Shown here: positions 1-7,718 of the stretch, piece by piece
How the letters are laid out: the number at the start of each line of letters is the position of its first letter
Numbering within the stretch: position 1 is the stretch's first letter
Assembly: GCA_017518025.1 (NCBI GenBank)
Contig: JAFWWR010000247.1
Coordinates: forward strand, 1 to 8,510
DNA: 8,510 nucleotides
Source: Clostridia bacterium
Lineage (GTDB): Bacteria; Bacillota; Clostridia; Oscillospirales; CAG-272
Direction: 5' to 3'
Position numbers and translations under genes: made by a program
Notes under the pieces: model-generated
Database searches by the model: none
What the model was told of the DNA's origin: nothing
The model's input: only the letters and a program-made list of their open reading frames with translations

Positions 1-2
1 GC

Positions 3-2432
3 ATAGGCAATAACCGGTTCGCACCGGACAGCAACGCCACCCGGGCCATGGTCGTAACCATGCTCTGGAAGCTGGAAGGCGAAAAAACCGGAAAACCGAA
101 CACCTTCACCGACGTGCCGTCCGGCATCTGGTATGAAAAAGCCGTCAACTGGGCCGCGGAAAACAGCATTGTTATGGGCACGACTGAAACCACCTTCTCG
201 CCGGATGTAGCCATCACCCGGGAACAGCTGGCAGCCATCCTCTACCGCTACGCGGAGTACGCGGGGCTTGACCGGGGGACCGACGGGGACCTCTCGAGGT
301 TCCCCGACGCGGGGAAGGCGCACAAATACGCGAAAGACGCCCTCGCCTGGGCGGTTGGCGCCGGTCTCATCGGCGGCGTGAAGTCGGGAGAGGTCGATCT
401 GCTCGACCCCGCCGGCTACGCCACCCGGGAGCAGTTCGCGGCGATAATCGGGAGATACGACGAGTTCGAGGCCTCCGCCGAGGAGATCCTCACCGAGGCG
501 GACTTTTACGTCTCGACCCGCGGCAACGACGACTGGAACGGCTCCTTCAGCCGTCCGTTCCGGACGCTGGGCCGCGCGATCCTCGCCGTCCGCGAGATCG
601 AAAAGACCCCGGAGAAGGGCGGGATCACCGTTGCGGTCCGCGCCGGGGAATACTACAACTTCGACTGGAGTCTCTCGTGGAAGGACTCCGGCTCGGCTGA
701 GTGCCCCGTGACCTACAAGGCCTACGGCGACGGCCCGGTGACGGTACACGACGCGTTTACGGTCGGCGCTTCCGAATTCACGGAGCTTACCGACAAAGAT
801 AAAGAAATGTTTAGTGACGCCGCCGCCTCTCACGTGAAGCGGGCGGATATCTCCGACAGATTCCCGAAGAACGCCCGTCCCGATTCGTTCTTCGTGACCG
901 GGGAGCGCGGCCGTCTCGACCTCTGCCGCAATCCCAACAGATACGACGACGGCGAGGACAGGGTGATCCTCTACTGCCTGGACGTGGAGAGCACGTCGAA
1001 TCTGAAGATCGTCAACGGTCTGCTCTCCCGCTACGTCAGCCGGTACGGATCCACCGAAGGGATGATGCTCCGGGGTCACTTCTGCTATAACCGGTACGCC
1101 GATATCTTCACCGTGGGTACGTTCGACAGCGAAAACAAACTGGTGACGGCCGCGGATCCGACGGAGCTCACTTCGTATCCCTGGTTCGGCGGCTTCCGGT
1201 ATACCCTCAGGGAAGACGGAACCGTCGACCCGGACGGGACGAAGACTCAGATCGACGCGCTGATCGTGAATATGCCGGTGGATCTCGACTTCCCCGGCGA
1301 ATACTACGTGGACGGGGACAGCGGCGTCCTCTACGTCTACGATCCCGCGGGGGACTACACCCTCTCCCTCTCCGACGAGTATTACAACGACGAGGCGGAA
1401 TACGTCTTCTACGAGGGGATAGAGGTAGACGGTATGCCCGTCGACGACAGCCCCTATGAGATACCCTTCGTCTACGTGGACAAGGAGGACGGGGACGGAT
1501 TCAAGGTGATAAACATCTCCGATCCTCAGCTCGAGGACGGCGAATGGAACGGAGAGGCGGGCCGTATCGTCACCGAGACCGTGCGGGAGCTGGTCCGGAC
1601 GGAGCAGCCCGACCTCATTACCATAAGCGGCGACCTTGCCTGGGGCGATAGCGTCGGCTCCGTCACGAACCTGGCGGATCTGCTCGGCTCCACCGGCGTT
1701 CCCTGGGCGCCGGTCATGGGCAACCACGACCACGAGGCGGATCCCGAAACAATGATTTTGAAAACGGAGATACTGAAGTCCCGGGACGGCTGTCTCTTCG
1801 AATGGGGCGACTACCGCCTCGGCTGGGGCAACTACGTGGTGGTCCTGCGGCAGAACGGCGCGCCTGTCCACGCGTTCATCATGATGGACACCCACAGCTA
1901 CGCCGACCGCATCGACGACACGGGCGACGAGTTCAACGGATACGACCACCTGTGGCCCTGCCAGATCGAGTGGTACGGCGAGGTCTGTGAAAAACTGAAG
2001 GAAATGGGCGTCAACGAGTCCACCGTGGTCACGCACATCCCCTGCTACACATACCGCGAGGCCTGGGCGGCGGCGCTCCTGCCGGGAGTGAACCCCTATT
2101 CAGTCCCCGCGGGCGACGGAAATCAGACGGGCTGCTGGTCTCCCGGGTACGAGGACTCCTTCGGAGTCTCCTACGACGGCGAGATCGCCTCTCCCGACTG
2201 GGACAACGGCTTCTTTGACGCCATGCTGGAGCACGGAAGCACGAAAACCATGATCTGCGGTCACGACCACATGAACTGCTTCTCGGTGAACTACCGGGGC
2301 ATCCGGCTCACTTATTCGCTGAAGACCGGCCCGGGCTGCTCGTGGAATCCCCTGAACAGCGGCGGCACGGTGGTGGAGATCTCGGCGGACGGCCGCGCTT
2401 CGGTCCGCCATCACTACGTTGACGTGCGGTGA
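3..2432 (+). CDS. SLH-anchored calcineurin-like phosphoesterase with truncated beta-helix module (5' end outside window)
   Basis: The reading frame is open to the window edge, and the ATG at 48 lies inside an SLH repeat (FAPDSNATRAM), so the true start is upstream; by comparison with the next gene about 50 residues are missing. In order it has the end of SLH1 (to about 75), SLH2 (from FTDV at 105), SLH3 (DLSRFPDAG, about 285-465), a beta-helix-type N-terminal module (DFYVSTRGNDD at about 505, later PGEYYVDGDSGVLYVY near 1300), and a metallophosphoesterase domain from about 1500 to the end. Metal motifs are SDPQ (D at 1521), GDLAWG (1629), GNHDH (1719), THIP (His at 2034) and CGHDH (His at 2262 and 2268). 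The C-terminal half resembles the Dcr2/PAP29-like branch of calcineurin-like phosphoesterases. I infer a cell-surface phosphatase or phosphodiesterase; the substrate is unknown. It is a close paralogue of the next gene and probably co-transcribed with it. Confidence 0.9.
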   Translation: MGNNRFAPDSNATRAMVVTMLWKLEGEKTGKPNTFTDVPSGIWYEKAVNWAAENSIVMGTTETTFSPDVAITREQLAAILYRYAEYAGLDRGTDGDLSRFPDAGKAHKYAKDALAWAVGAGLIGGVKSGEVDLLDPAGYATREQFAAIIGRYDEFEASAEEILTEADFYVSTRGNDDWNGSFSRPFRTLGRAILAVREIEKTPEKGGITVAVRAGEYYNFDWSLSWKDSGSAECPVTYKAYGDGPVTVHDAFTVGASEFTELTDKDKEMFSDAAASHVKRADISDRFPKNARPDSFFVTGERGRLDLCRNPNRYDDGEDRVILYCLDVESTSNLKIVNGLLSRYVSRYGSTEGMMLRGHFCYNRYADIFTVGTFDSENKLVTAADPTELTSYPWFGGFRYTLREDGTVDPDGTKTQIDALIVNMPVDLDFPGEYYVDGDSGVLYVYDPAGDYTLSLSDEYYNDEAEYVFYEGIEVDGMPVDDSPYEIPFVYVDKEDGDGFKVINISDPQLEDGEWNGEAGRIVTETVRELVRTEQPDLITISGDLAWGDSVGSVTNLADLLGSTGVPWAPVMGNHDHEADPETMILKTEILKSRDGCLFEWGDYRLGWGNYVVVLRQNGAPVHAFIMMDTHSYADRIDDTGDEFNGYDHLWPCQIEWYGEVCEKLKEMGVNESTVVTHIPCYTYREAWAAALLPGVNPYSVPAGDGNQTGCWSPGYEDSFGVSYDGEIASPDWDNGFFDAMLEHGSTKTMICGHDHMNCFSVNYRGIRLTYSLKTGPGCSWNPLNSGGTVVEISADGRASVRHHYVDVR

Positions 2433-2453
2433 TTCATCAGGAAATAAACCCCG

Positions 2454-2460
2454 AAAGGAT
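2454..2460 (+). promoter_or_regulatory. Ribosome binding site deciding the start at 2470
   Basis: AAAGGAT lies about 10 nt before ATG 2470. A TTG at 2419 is also in frame but overlaps the upstream gene and would put a charged 17-residue tail before an otherwise ideal signal peptide. ATG 2470 is therefore preferred. Confidence 0.65.
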
Positions 2461-2469
2461 AACAGGTAT

Positions 2470-5055
2470 ATGAAGAAAATTATTACTCTCGTTCTCACCC
2501 TCTCGTTGCTGCTCGGGATTCTCGCCGCGGCGGCGGTTTCCGCCGGGGATCTCCCCTTCACCGACGTGAAGGAGACCCGCTGGAGCAGAAAATCCATCGA
2601 GTACGCCTATGAGATGAAATACATGGACGGCGTGGGAGGCGGAAAATTCGATCCTGCCGGCACAATGACCCGCGCCATGGCGGTGACGGTGCTTTACCGC
2701 AAGGAAGGGAGCCCCGCCGCGGACTTTAAGGCGGATTTTACCGACGTGAAGGCGGGGAAATACTACTCGAACGCCGTGATATGGGCAAAGAATAACAATA
2801 TCGTCAACGGCGTCAGCGAGGGTATCTTCGACCCGAACGGAAAAATAACCCGTGAACAGCTGGCTGCGATCCTCTACCGCTACGCGGAGTTCGCGGAGCT
2901 TGACAGAACGGCGGACGGGGATCTCTCGAGGTTCCCGGACGCGGGGGAGGCGCACAAGTACGCGAAAGACGCCCTCGCCTGGGCGGCCTCAGCCGGCCTC
3001 ATCGGCGGCGTGAAGTCGGGAGAGACCGATCTCCTCGACCCCGCTGGTTACGCCACCCGGGAGCAGTTCGCGGCGATAATCGAGAGATTCGACGCCTACG
3101 CCGAGACGGCGGGCACGCCGCTTACGGAGGCGGACTTCTACGTCTCGCCCCGGGGCAAAGATACGAACGACGGTTCCTTCGCGCACCCGTTCCGGACGCT
3201 GGGCCGGGCGATCCTCGCCGTCCGCGAGGTCGAAAAGACGCCTGAAAAGGGCGGTGTCACCGTGGCTCTCCGGGCGGGGACCTATTACCTCTCCGACTTC
3301 GATCTGGAGCCGGAGGACTCCGGCGCGGCGGAATGCCCCGTGGTCTACAAGGCCTACGGCGACGGCGACGTGACCGTGACCAACGGATTCACGCTGACCG
3401 CCTCCGACTTCGGAGCGATCTCCGAGGGCGACAAGGCGATGTTCAAAGAGGCGGCGGCCGGGAGCGTAAAGTGTGCCGACGTTGCGGCGCGTATCCCCTT
3501 CGGCGCCTCTCCCGTCACCCTGAAAGTCTACGACGGGGACGGCGAGCTTGATCTCGCCCGCAACCCCAACAGATATTCAAACGGCGACGACAATCTGTTC
3601 GACCAGGGCGCCGACGTGTCGGGCCCGTCGTCGCTGAAGATCAAAAACCCCGTGGCGGCGCGGTGGCTTAAAAAATACAAGACCACCGACGGGATGATGA
3701 TCCGCGGCAACCTCAGCTATGAGGAATACATGGAGACCGTCAGCGTCGGCTCCTATGACGCGGCGTCCTACACGCTGACGCTGGCCGATCCGGCGGAGCT
3801 GAGATCCTACCCGTGGTTCGGCGGATTCCGCTACGTTCTTGACGATGAGGGCAGGGTCGACGAGGACTACACCCGGGTCAATATCAGATTCGCCGTGCTC
3901 AACATGGCGGAGGATCTGGACGCGGCGGGCGAGTACTACACCGATTTCGGGAGCGGTACCCTCTACGCCTACGCCCCGGAGGAGGATCTTCTCGTGCTGG
4001 CGGAGAACGCCGGCTCCGGCGCGGCGGAATACGTGACCTTCGACGGCGTCAACTTTAACGGGGAGACGTTCGAGCGGGATTACGATATCCCCGTGAAATA
4101 CGTGGACAAGGACGGCGGGGACGGATTCAGGATCCTTAACGTCTCCGATCCGCAGCTTTACAACGAAGACGTGGACGGCTCCGGAGGCAGGATCCTCCGG
4201 GAGACCGTCGGGGCTCTGATGGAGTCGGAGCGCCCGGATCTCATCACCGCCACCGGCGACCTCGCCTGGGGCGGGCACCTAGTCGGCCTGGAGTTTTTCA
4301 CCGGGCTGATGGAGGACACCGGGATCCCCTGGGCTCCGATCCTCGGCAATCACGACCACCAGGAGTGGAACAGATTTGTCCACGACGTGAACGAGACGCT
4401 TGAGAACGCCGGCGGATGCCTGTACGACAAGGGCGATCCGCGGCTCGGAGACGGCAACTACGTGGTGATCCTGCGGCAGAACGGCGTGCCGATCCACGCG
4501 CTCATCATGATGGACACCGGCGGAAAGGTGGCGTGGATCAACGACGAGGGCGGCATCGAGACCGACCAGGGCGAGTTCTCCGAAAAGCAGATCGAGTGGT
4601 ACGGCAAGGTCTGCGAGATGCTGAACGACATGGGCGTGCCGGAGTCCACGGTGATCTGTCACATCCCCTGCTACACCTACCGCGAGGCCTGGGCGGCGGC
4701 GCTGCTGCCGGAGGTGGATCCGAAATCCGTTCCGGCGGGCGACGGCATGCAGGTGGGCTGCTGGGCGGAGGGGTACGAGGACTCCTTCGGCGTGGCGCAT
4801 ACGAATATTTCGTCAAACGCCACGGACAACGGTTTCTTCGACAAGGTGCTGGAGTACGGCAACACGAAGACTCTGCTCTGCGGCCACAATCACGAGAACT
4901 GCTTCTCCGTCGGCTACCGCGGCGTGCGGTTCGTGTACTCGCTCAAGACCGGCTGCGGCTTCTCCTGGGAGCGCGATATGAGCGGCGGGACCGTGATCGA
5001 GATCGACGCGAACGGCCACGCGACCCTGCGGCACCACTACGTGAGCGTAGAATAA
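2470..5055 (+). CDS. Secreted SLH-anchored calcineurin-like phosphoesterase with truncated beta-helix module
   Basis: The product is 861 residues. It has a clear signal peptide (MKKIITLVLTLSLLLG..., likely cut after AVSA, residue 25), then three SLH repeats at about 28-80, 90-145 and 151-212 that should hold it to the cell-wall polymer. Residues about 219-531 look like the N-terminal half of a carbohydrate-active right-handed beta-helix protein: TEADFYVSPRGKD at the start, AGEYYTDFGSGTLYAY in the middle and a helix-rung-like YVTFDGVNFNG at 521-531. From about 550 a calcineurin-like metallophosphoesterase follows: D560-P-Q, G-D597, G-N627-H628-D629-H630, H731 and G-H806-N-H808, so the metal site looks complete. 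The first motif has Gln where many family members have His; DPQ is also found in CPPED1-type members. It probably acts outside the cell on a phosphorylated glycan, nucleotide or wall polymer, but this is inference. It follows its paralogue by 37 bp with no terminator between. Confidence 0.93.
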   Translation: MKKIITLVLTLSLLLGILAAAAVSAGDLPFTDVKETRWSRKSIEYAYEMKYMDGVGGGKFDPAGTMTRAMAVTVLYRKEGSPAADFKADFTDVKAGKYYSNAVIWAKNNNIVNGVSEGIFDPNGKITREQLAAILYRYAEFAELDRTADGDLSRFPDAGEAHKYAKDALAWAASAGLIGGVKSGETDLLDPAGYATREQFAAIIERFDAYAETAGTPLTEADFYVSPRGKDTNDGSFAHPFRTLGRAILAVREVEKTPEKGGVTVALRAGTYYLSDFDLEPEDSGAAECPVVYKAYGDGDVTVTNGFTLTASDFGAISEGDKAMFKEAAAGSVKCADVAARIPFGASPVTLKVYDGDGELDLARNPNRYSNGDDNLFDQGADVSGPSSLKIKNPVAARWLKKYKTTDGMMIRGNLSYEEYMETVSVGSYDAASYTLTLADPAELRSYPWFGGFRYVLDDEGRVDEDYTRVNIRFAVLNMAEDLDAAGEYYTDFGSGTLYAYAPEEDLLVLAENAGSGAAEYVTFDGVNFNGETFERDYDIPVKYVDKDGGDGFRILNVSDPQLYNEDVDGSGGRILRETVGALMESERPDLITATGDLAWGGHLVGLEFFTGLMEDTGIPWAPILGNHDHQEWNRFVHDVNETLENAGGCLYDKGDPRLGDGNYVVILRQNGVPIHALIMMDTGGKVAWINDEGGIETDQGEFSEKQIEWYGKVCEMLNDMGVPESTVICHIPCYTYREAWAAALLPEVDPKSVPAGDGMQVGCWAEGYEDSFGVAHTNISSNATDNGFFDKVLEYGNTKTLLCGHNHENCFSVGYRGVRFVYSLKTGCGFSWERDMSGGTVIEIDANGHATLRHHYVSVE

Positions 5056-5059
5056 GCGC

Positions 5060-5103
5060 GGGGGACTTTTGAAAAAGTCCCCCACACCCTTCAAAACTTT
5101 TTT
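5060..5103 (+). terminator. Rho-independent terminator after the phosphoesterase pair
   Basis: GGGGGACTTTT (5060-5070) pairs perfectly with AAAAGTCCCCC (5073-5083), five bases after the stop codon. The T-run (5098-5103) lies 14 nt beyond the stem. TTTTGAA (5067-5073) can alternatively pair with TTCAAAA (5090-5096), which would move a hairpin next to the T-run. The stem belongs to a hairpin family seen twice more in the window (5850-5871, 7719-7748). Confidence 0.75.
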
Positions 5104-5111
5104 CTAAAAAG

Positions 5112-5143
5112 AGCCGCGGAATCCTCCGCGGCTTGGTTTTTTT
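5112..5143. terminator. Bidirectional intrinsic terminator between convergent genes
   Basis: AGCCGCGGA (5112-5120) pairs with TCCGCGGCT (5125-5133) around an ATCC loop. On the + strand TGG plus seven Ts follow (5137-5143). On the - strand the stem is followed by CTTTTTAG. The stem starts 9 nt past the stop codon of the minus-strand membrane protein, so it can end transcripts from both sides. Confidence 0.88.
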
Positions 5144-5759
5144 ATATAAGTGTGTTGTTCCTGAGTCGCCTTTTTCGTTTTGCAAAGACGGTTATTCCCC
5201 ATATTCCCAGGGCGATCAGGATCACGCTCACGACCACTGAGACGACGGGAGCGACGTCTGAATTCGCTTTCAGCGCGCCGGTCATGGCGCAGATGCCGGC
5301 TATCAGGTACACCACCCCGAAGATCAGCGCCAGAACGGAGAAGACAAGCGCCGCGGCGTTCGGTTTTTTGACGGTTTTAACTGCTGACCCTCCGCCGGAC
5401 GCGCCCGCTTTCTTCCTCTTATCGAAAACCGCGGACGGGATCGCCATGCCCGTTCCGAACAGCAGCAGAAAGAACATAAATCCGATAAAGAAGTTCGTTG
5501 TGGCGGCGTAAGTCGAAGAGGAGACTTTGTGACCGTTCACGTAGACCACGGTCCTTCCGACGCCGGCTCCGCGGCTGCCTTTCCCGATAAGGGAGACGAA
5601 GAGGATCGCCGCGACGACGGCGCAGACGAGGCCGGCCACGAAGAATGCGTTGCTCACCGTTTTGCTTTTTTTCAGGTCTTTCTTCTCCGCGCCGATCTTC
5701 GCCGCGAAAAAGCAGAAAACGTAATTTGCAATGACACACAGAATCAATCCTGCGACCAT
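5142..5759 (-). CDS. Multi-pass membrane protein of unknown function
   Basis: The product is 205 residues and I do not recognise a family. Five hydrophobic stretches are visible at about residues 2-20, 35-58, 88-111, 135-159 and 168-192. A short polar segment (GVGRTVVYVNGHKVSSS, about 66-82) separates the second and third, a basic Gly-rich linker (DKRKKAGASGGGSAVKTVKK) separates the third and fourth, and the C-terminus is strongly basic (KRKRRLRNN). By the positive-inside rule the linker and tail are probably cytoplasmic. The start is firm: AGGAGG lies 7 nt upstream and a SigA-type promoter precedes it. It is monocistronic, converges on the phosphoesterase genes and shares their bidirectional terminator. 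No catalytic motif is visible. Confidence 0.85.
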   Translation of the reverse strand: MVAGLILCVIANYVFCFFAAKIGAEKKDLKKSKTVSNAFFVAGLVCAVVAAILFVSLIGKGSRGAGVGRTVVYVNGHKVSSSTYAATTNFFIGFMFFLLLFGTGMAIPSAVFDKRKKAGASGGGSAVKTVKKPNAAALVFSVLALIFGVVYLIAGICAMTGALKANSDVAPVVSVVVSVILIALGIWGITVFAKRKRRLRNNTLI

Positions 5760-5766
5760 TTTTCAC

Positions 5767-5772
5767 CCTCCT
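5767..5772 (-). promoter_or_regulatory. Strong ribosome binding site for the membrane protein gene
   Basis: AGGAGG on the minus strand, 7 nt before the ATG at 5759. It fixes the start codon. Confidence 0.85.
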
Positions 5773-5775
5773 TCC

Positions 5776-5787
5776 GGGCGTGCGCCC
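5776..5787 (-). promoter_or_regulatory. Small hairpin at the predicted 5' end of the membrane-protein mRNA
   Basis: GGGCG and CGCCC face each other across a 2-nt centre. The expected transcription start is about 5789, so this GC stem would sit at the extreme 5' end of the transcript, just ahead of the ribosome site. It may stabilise the mRNA or may be chance in GC-rich DNA. Confidence 0.4.
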
Positions 5788-5795
5788 TCGAAATC

Positions 5796-5824
5796 ATTTT
5801 ATCATAGATATCTTCCCTTTTCAA
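5796..5824 (-). promoter_or_regulatory. SigA-type promoter of the membrane protein gene
   Basis: Minus strand TTGAAA (5824-5819), a 17-bp spacer, then TAAAAT (5801-5796). Each hexamer differs from consensus at one position and the spacing is ideal. It lies in the gap after the glycosidase terminator and points at the membrane protein gene. Confidence 0.8.
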
Positions 5825-5842
5825 CAGCGATTTCACACACCG

Positions 5843-5871
5843 CAAAAGGGGGGCTTTTTTCAAAAATCCCC
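5843..5871 (-). terminator. Terminator hairpin containing the stop codon of the glycosidase gene
   Basis: Minus strand GGGGATTTTT (5871-5862) pairs with AAAAAGCCCC (5859-5850) with one A-G mismatch. The GA loop and adjoining T make up the TGA stop (5862-5860), so the stem covers the last codons and the stop. CC and a short TTTT run (5847-5844) follow. It resembles the 5060 hairpin but is less perfect. Confidence 0.6.
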
Positions 5872-7686
5872 ATCGGCGGCAGGCAGCCACGCGGCGATAT
5901 CCGTTTCCCAGTCGCGGCCCGCGGAGGAATAATCCACGAGGCAGTAATTCTCGCCCGATCTTGTCCTGAACTCGAACTTTTCGAGGCAGGGCACGCCGGG
6001 CTCGATCTCATTTTCGCGGCGGACGGCGTCGAAACACGGCTCAAACGCCGAATCCGCGGCCTTTCCCGTCCTGCCGTCCGCGGCGAGCGTTACCGGTCCG
6101 CGCGTCACGGCGAAATAACGGTCCTCCTCCGGCTTGTGGGTCACCTCTGCCGGAGTGCAGTAGTAGCAGCCCCAGTCGGTCCTGGCGCTTTTCGTATACA
6201 CCACGTCCGTGTCCCAGTGCTCGGGACGGAGGATCTTTATCGGCATATCGAACCGCAGCCCGATCCTGTCGTCGCTCCACTCTTTTTCCCACGTCGCGTA
6301 GCCGCCGGCGCCGTCCGCCCAGCCGGGATCACGCACCCTCAGCGCAAAGCGCACCGGCGAGTCCGCCCTGACGCGAAGCGCCACGTCCCCGTCGGCGGGA
6401 TAAGCGGTACGTATCTCCAGCGTGACACGCACGCCGTTCATATAAAACTCCGCCTGCCCCTGCTCGAAGAAATTGACGGTGACGCGGTCTCCCTCCGCCA
6501 CAACCGCGGAGCGGAGGAACACGCCCGCCCCCGCGGCGCTGATGCAGGCGCAGCAGCCGTAATAGGTCATGTCCGGGAGAAGCTGGAATCCGGCGATCAT
6601 CCGCCCCCGTCTGCCGGGCAGAAGCGGACTGTAGCTGTCCACCGGCAGATAAGTGGCCTTCTTCCCCTCGTCCGGGAACGGGCAATCGCGCCGATACACG
6701 TTCAGCGCGCCGAGATAGGCGTTGTAAAACGCCTTTTCCATGGCGTCCGCAAAAACGCTGTCTCCCGTCAGCTCCAGCACTCTCGAGCAGAATTTCATCC
6801 AGGTGACCGTGACGCAGGTCTCGTGAGACACTTCGTCAGAGGAGACCGTCTGTCGGGCGGAGGTGTGGTCCAGCAGCTCGCCCGTAACTCCGCAGCCCCC
6901 TATTACCGAGACCTCCGTCCGGAGCATCGCCCGGGCGAAATTCACCACCGCGACGCGGTATTTTTCGATCCCCGTGGCGAGATAGTACTCCAGAAGTCCC
7001 TCGAAGCACGAGATGAGCTCGTACGCCTTGGACACGCCGTAGCGGTAGGGCGCCGTCTCGTTGCGATACGCCGCCTCGAAGACGTCGACCCCTTCCGCCG
7101 CGCCGGACTCGACTATGTACGCGGCGAAATCGAGGTATTTCCCGTCGCCCGTCAGCCGGTAAAGCCGCGCCACGGGCTCCAGCACCGACGACGAGTTGAT
7201 CCCGAGCCAGTTTTGCGAGGTGCGCGTGATGGGGATCTTCCCCTCTCCGTCGCCCACCCGGGCTATGATGCAGTCCGCCTGACGGCGCAGGAAATCCGTG
7301 ATCCGCCGCGCCAGCGCCCCGTCGCGGCAGATCTCGAGGTAGTACTCGCACCCGAGCATGACGTACTTTCGGTTCCACATATCCCATCCGGTGAACTCGC
7401 AGTCGCGCCCGTAGGACGACACCGCCCCATCCGGGTCAGCCGCGGTCATGACGTCGAGCACCGCGTCGGTGAGGATCCGGTAGAGCTCCTCGCTCCCCGT
7501 GTACTCGCAGATCAGCGAGCCGCCGCGCATCATTTTGCCCCAGAATTCGCCGCGCCATCCCTTGTCTTCCCCGTCCGGGCGGAGGCGGAACTGGTCGGAA
7601 AACTTCTTCCACAGGACCCGGTCCGTGAGCTGCGTTTTTTCGAAAAACTGCGCCGCCCGGTGCGCGACGCCTTCAAATTTCAGCAT
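5860..7686 (-). CDS. GH127/DUF1680-type glycosidase, beta-L-arabinofuranosidase-like
   Basis: The product is 608 residues from ATG 7686, chosen because AAGGAG lies 6 nt upstream and upstream codons in the same frame come from an SLH remnant. The sequence reads as an (alpha/alpha)-barrel GH127-like enzyme: helical repeats over about residues 45-330 (for example NWLGINSSSVLEPVARLYRLTGD), then beta-rich C-terminal domains. Characterised GH127 enzymes hold zinc with one Glu and three Cys, one Cys being the nucleophile. Candidates here are E289 and C291 (SHETCVTVTWMKF), C378-C379 (YYGCCACISAAG) and general acid/base E270 (TGELLD). The usual CCPPN-like stretch is replaced by CCACIS. There is no signal peptide, so it probably acts in the cytoplasm on imported arabino-oligosaccharides; other specificities occur in the family and the substrate is not shown by sequence. 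Confidence 0.85.
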   Translation of the reverse strand: MLKFEGVAHRAAQFFEKTQLTDRVLWKKFSDQFRLRPDGEDKGWRGEFWGKMMRGGSLICEYTGSEELYRILTDAVLDVMTAADPDGAVSSYGRDCEFTGWDMWNRKYVMLGCEYYLEICRDGALARRITDFLRRQADCIIARVGDGEGKIPITRTSQNWLGINSSSVLEPVARLYRLTGDGKYLDFAAYIVESGAAEGVDVFEAAYRNETAPYRYGVSKAYELISCFEGLLEYYLATGIEKYRVAVVNFARAMLRTEVSVIGGCGVTGELLDHTSARQTVSSDEVSHETCVTVTWMKFCSRVLELTGDSVFADAMEKAFYNAYLGALNVYRRDCPFPDEGKKATYLPVDSYSPLLPGRRGRMIAGFQLLPDMTYYGCCACISAAGAGVFLRSAVVAEGDRVTVNFFEQGQAEFYMNGVRVTLEIRTAYPADGDVALRVRADSPVRFALRVRDPGWADGAGGYATWEKEWSDDRIGLRFDMPIKILRPEHWDTDVVYTKSARTDWGCYYCTPAEVTHKPEEDRYFAVTRGPVTLAADGRTGKAADSAFEPCFDAVRRENEIEPGVPCLEKFEFRTRSGENYCLVDYSSAGRDWETDIAAWLPAADGDF

Positions 7687-7692
7687 AAACGT

Positions 7693-7698
7693 CTCCTT
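7693..7698 (-). promoter_or_regulatory. Ribosome binding site of the glycosidase gene
   Basis: AAGGAG on the minus strand, 6 nt before ATG 7686. It supports this start over the longer in-frame reading that begins at GTG 7794. I see no convincing promoter between 7687 and 7750. Confidence 0.8.
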
Positions 7699-7718
7699 TT
7701 TCGTCCGTTTTTCATAAT

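Noticed and set aside
2419..2469. TTG start at 2419 for the second phosphoesterase gene
   Set aside because: It overlaps the upstream gene and adds a polar tail before the signal peptide; ATG 2470 has a ribosome site and a standard signal peptide.
2100..5185. Many minus-strand open frames of 60-233 codons under the phosphoesterase genes
   Set aside because: They are antisense shadows with low-complexity Arg/Pro/Val/His content, no ribosome sites and no domains.
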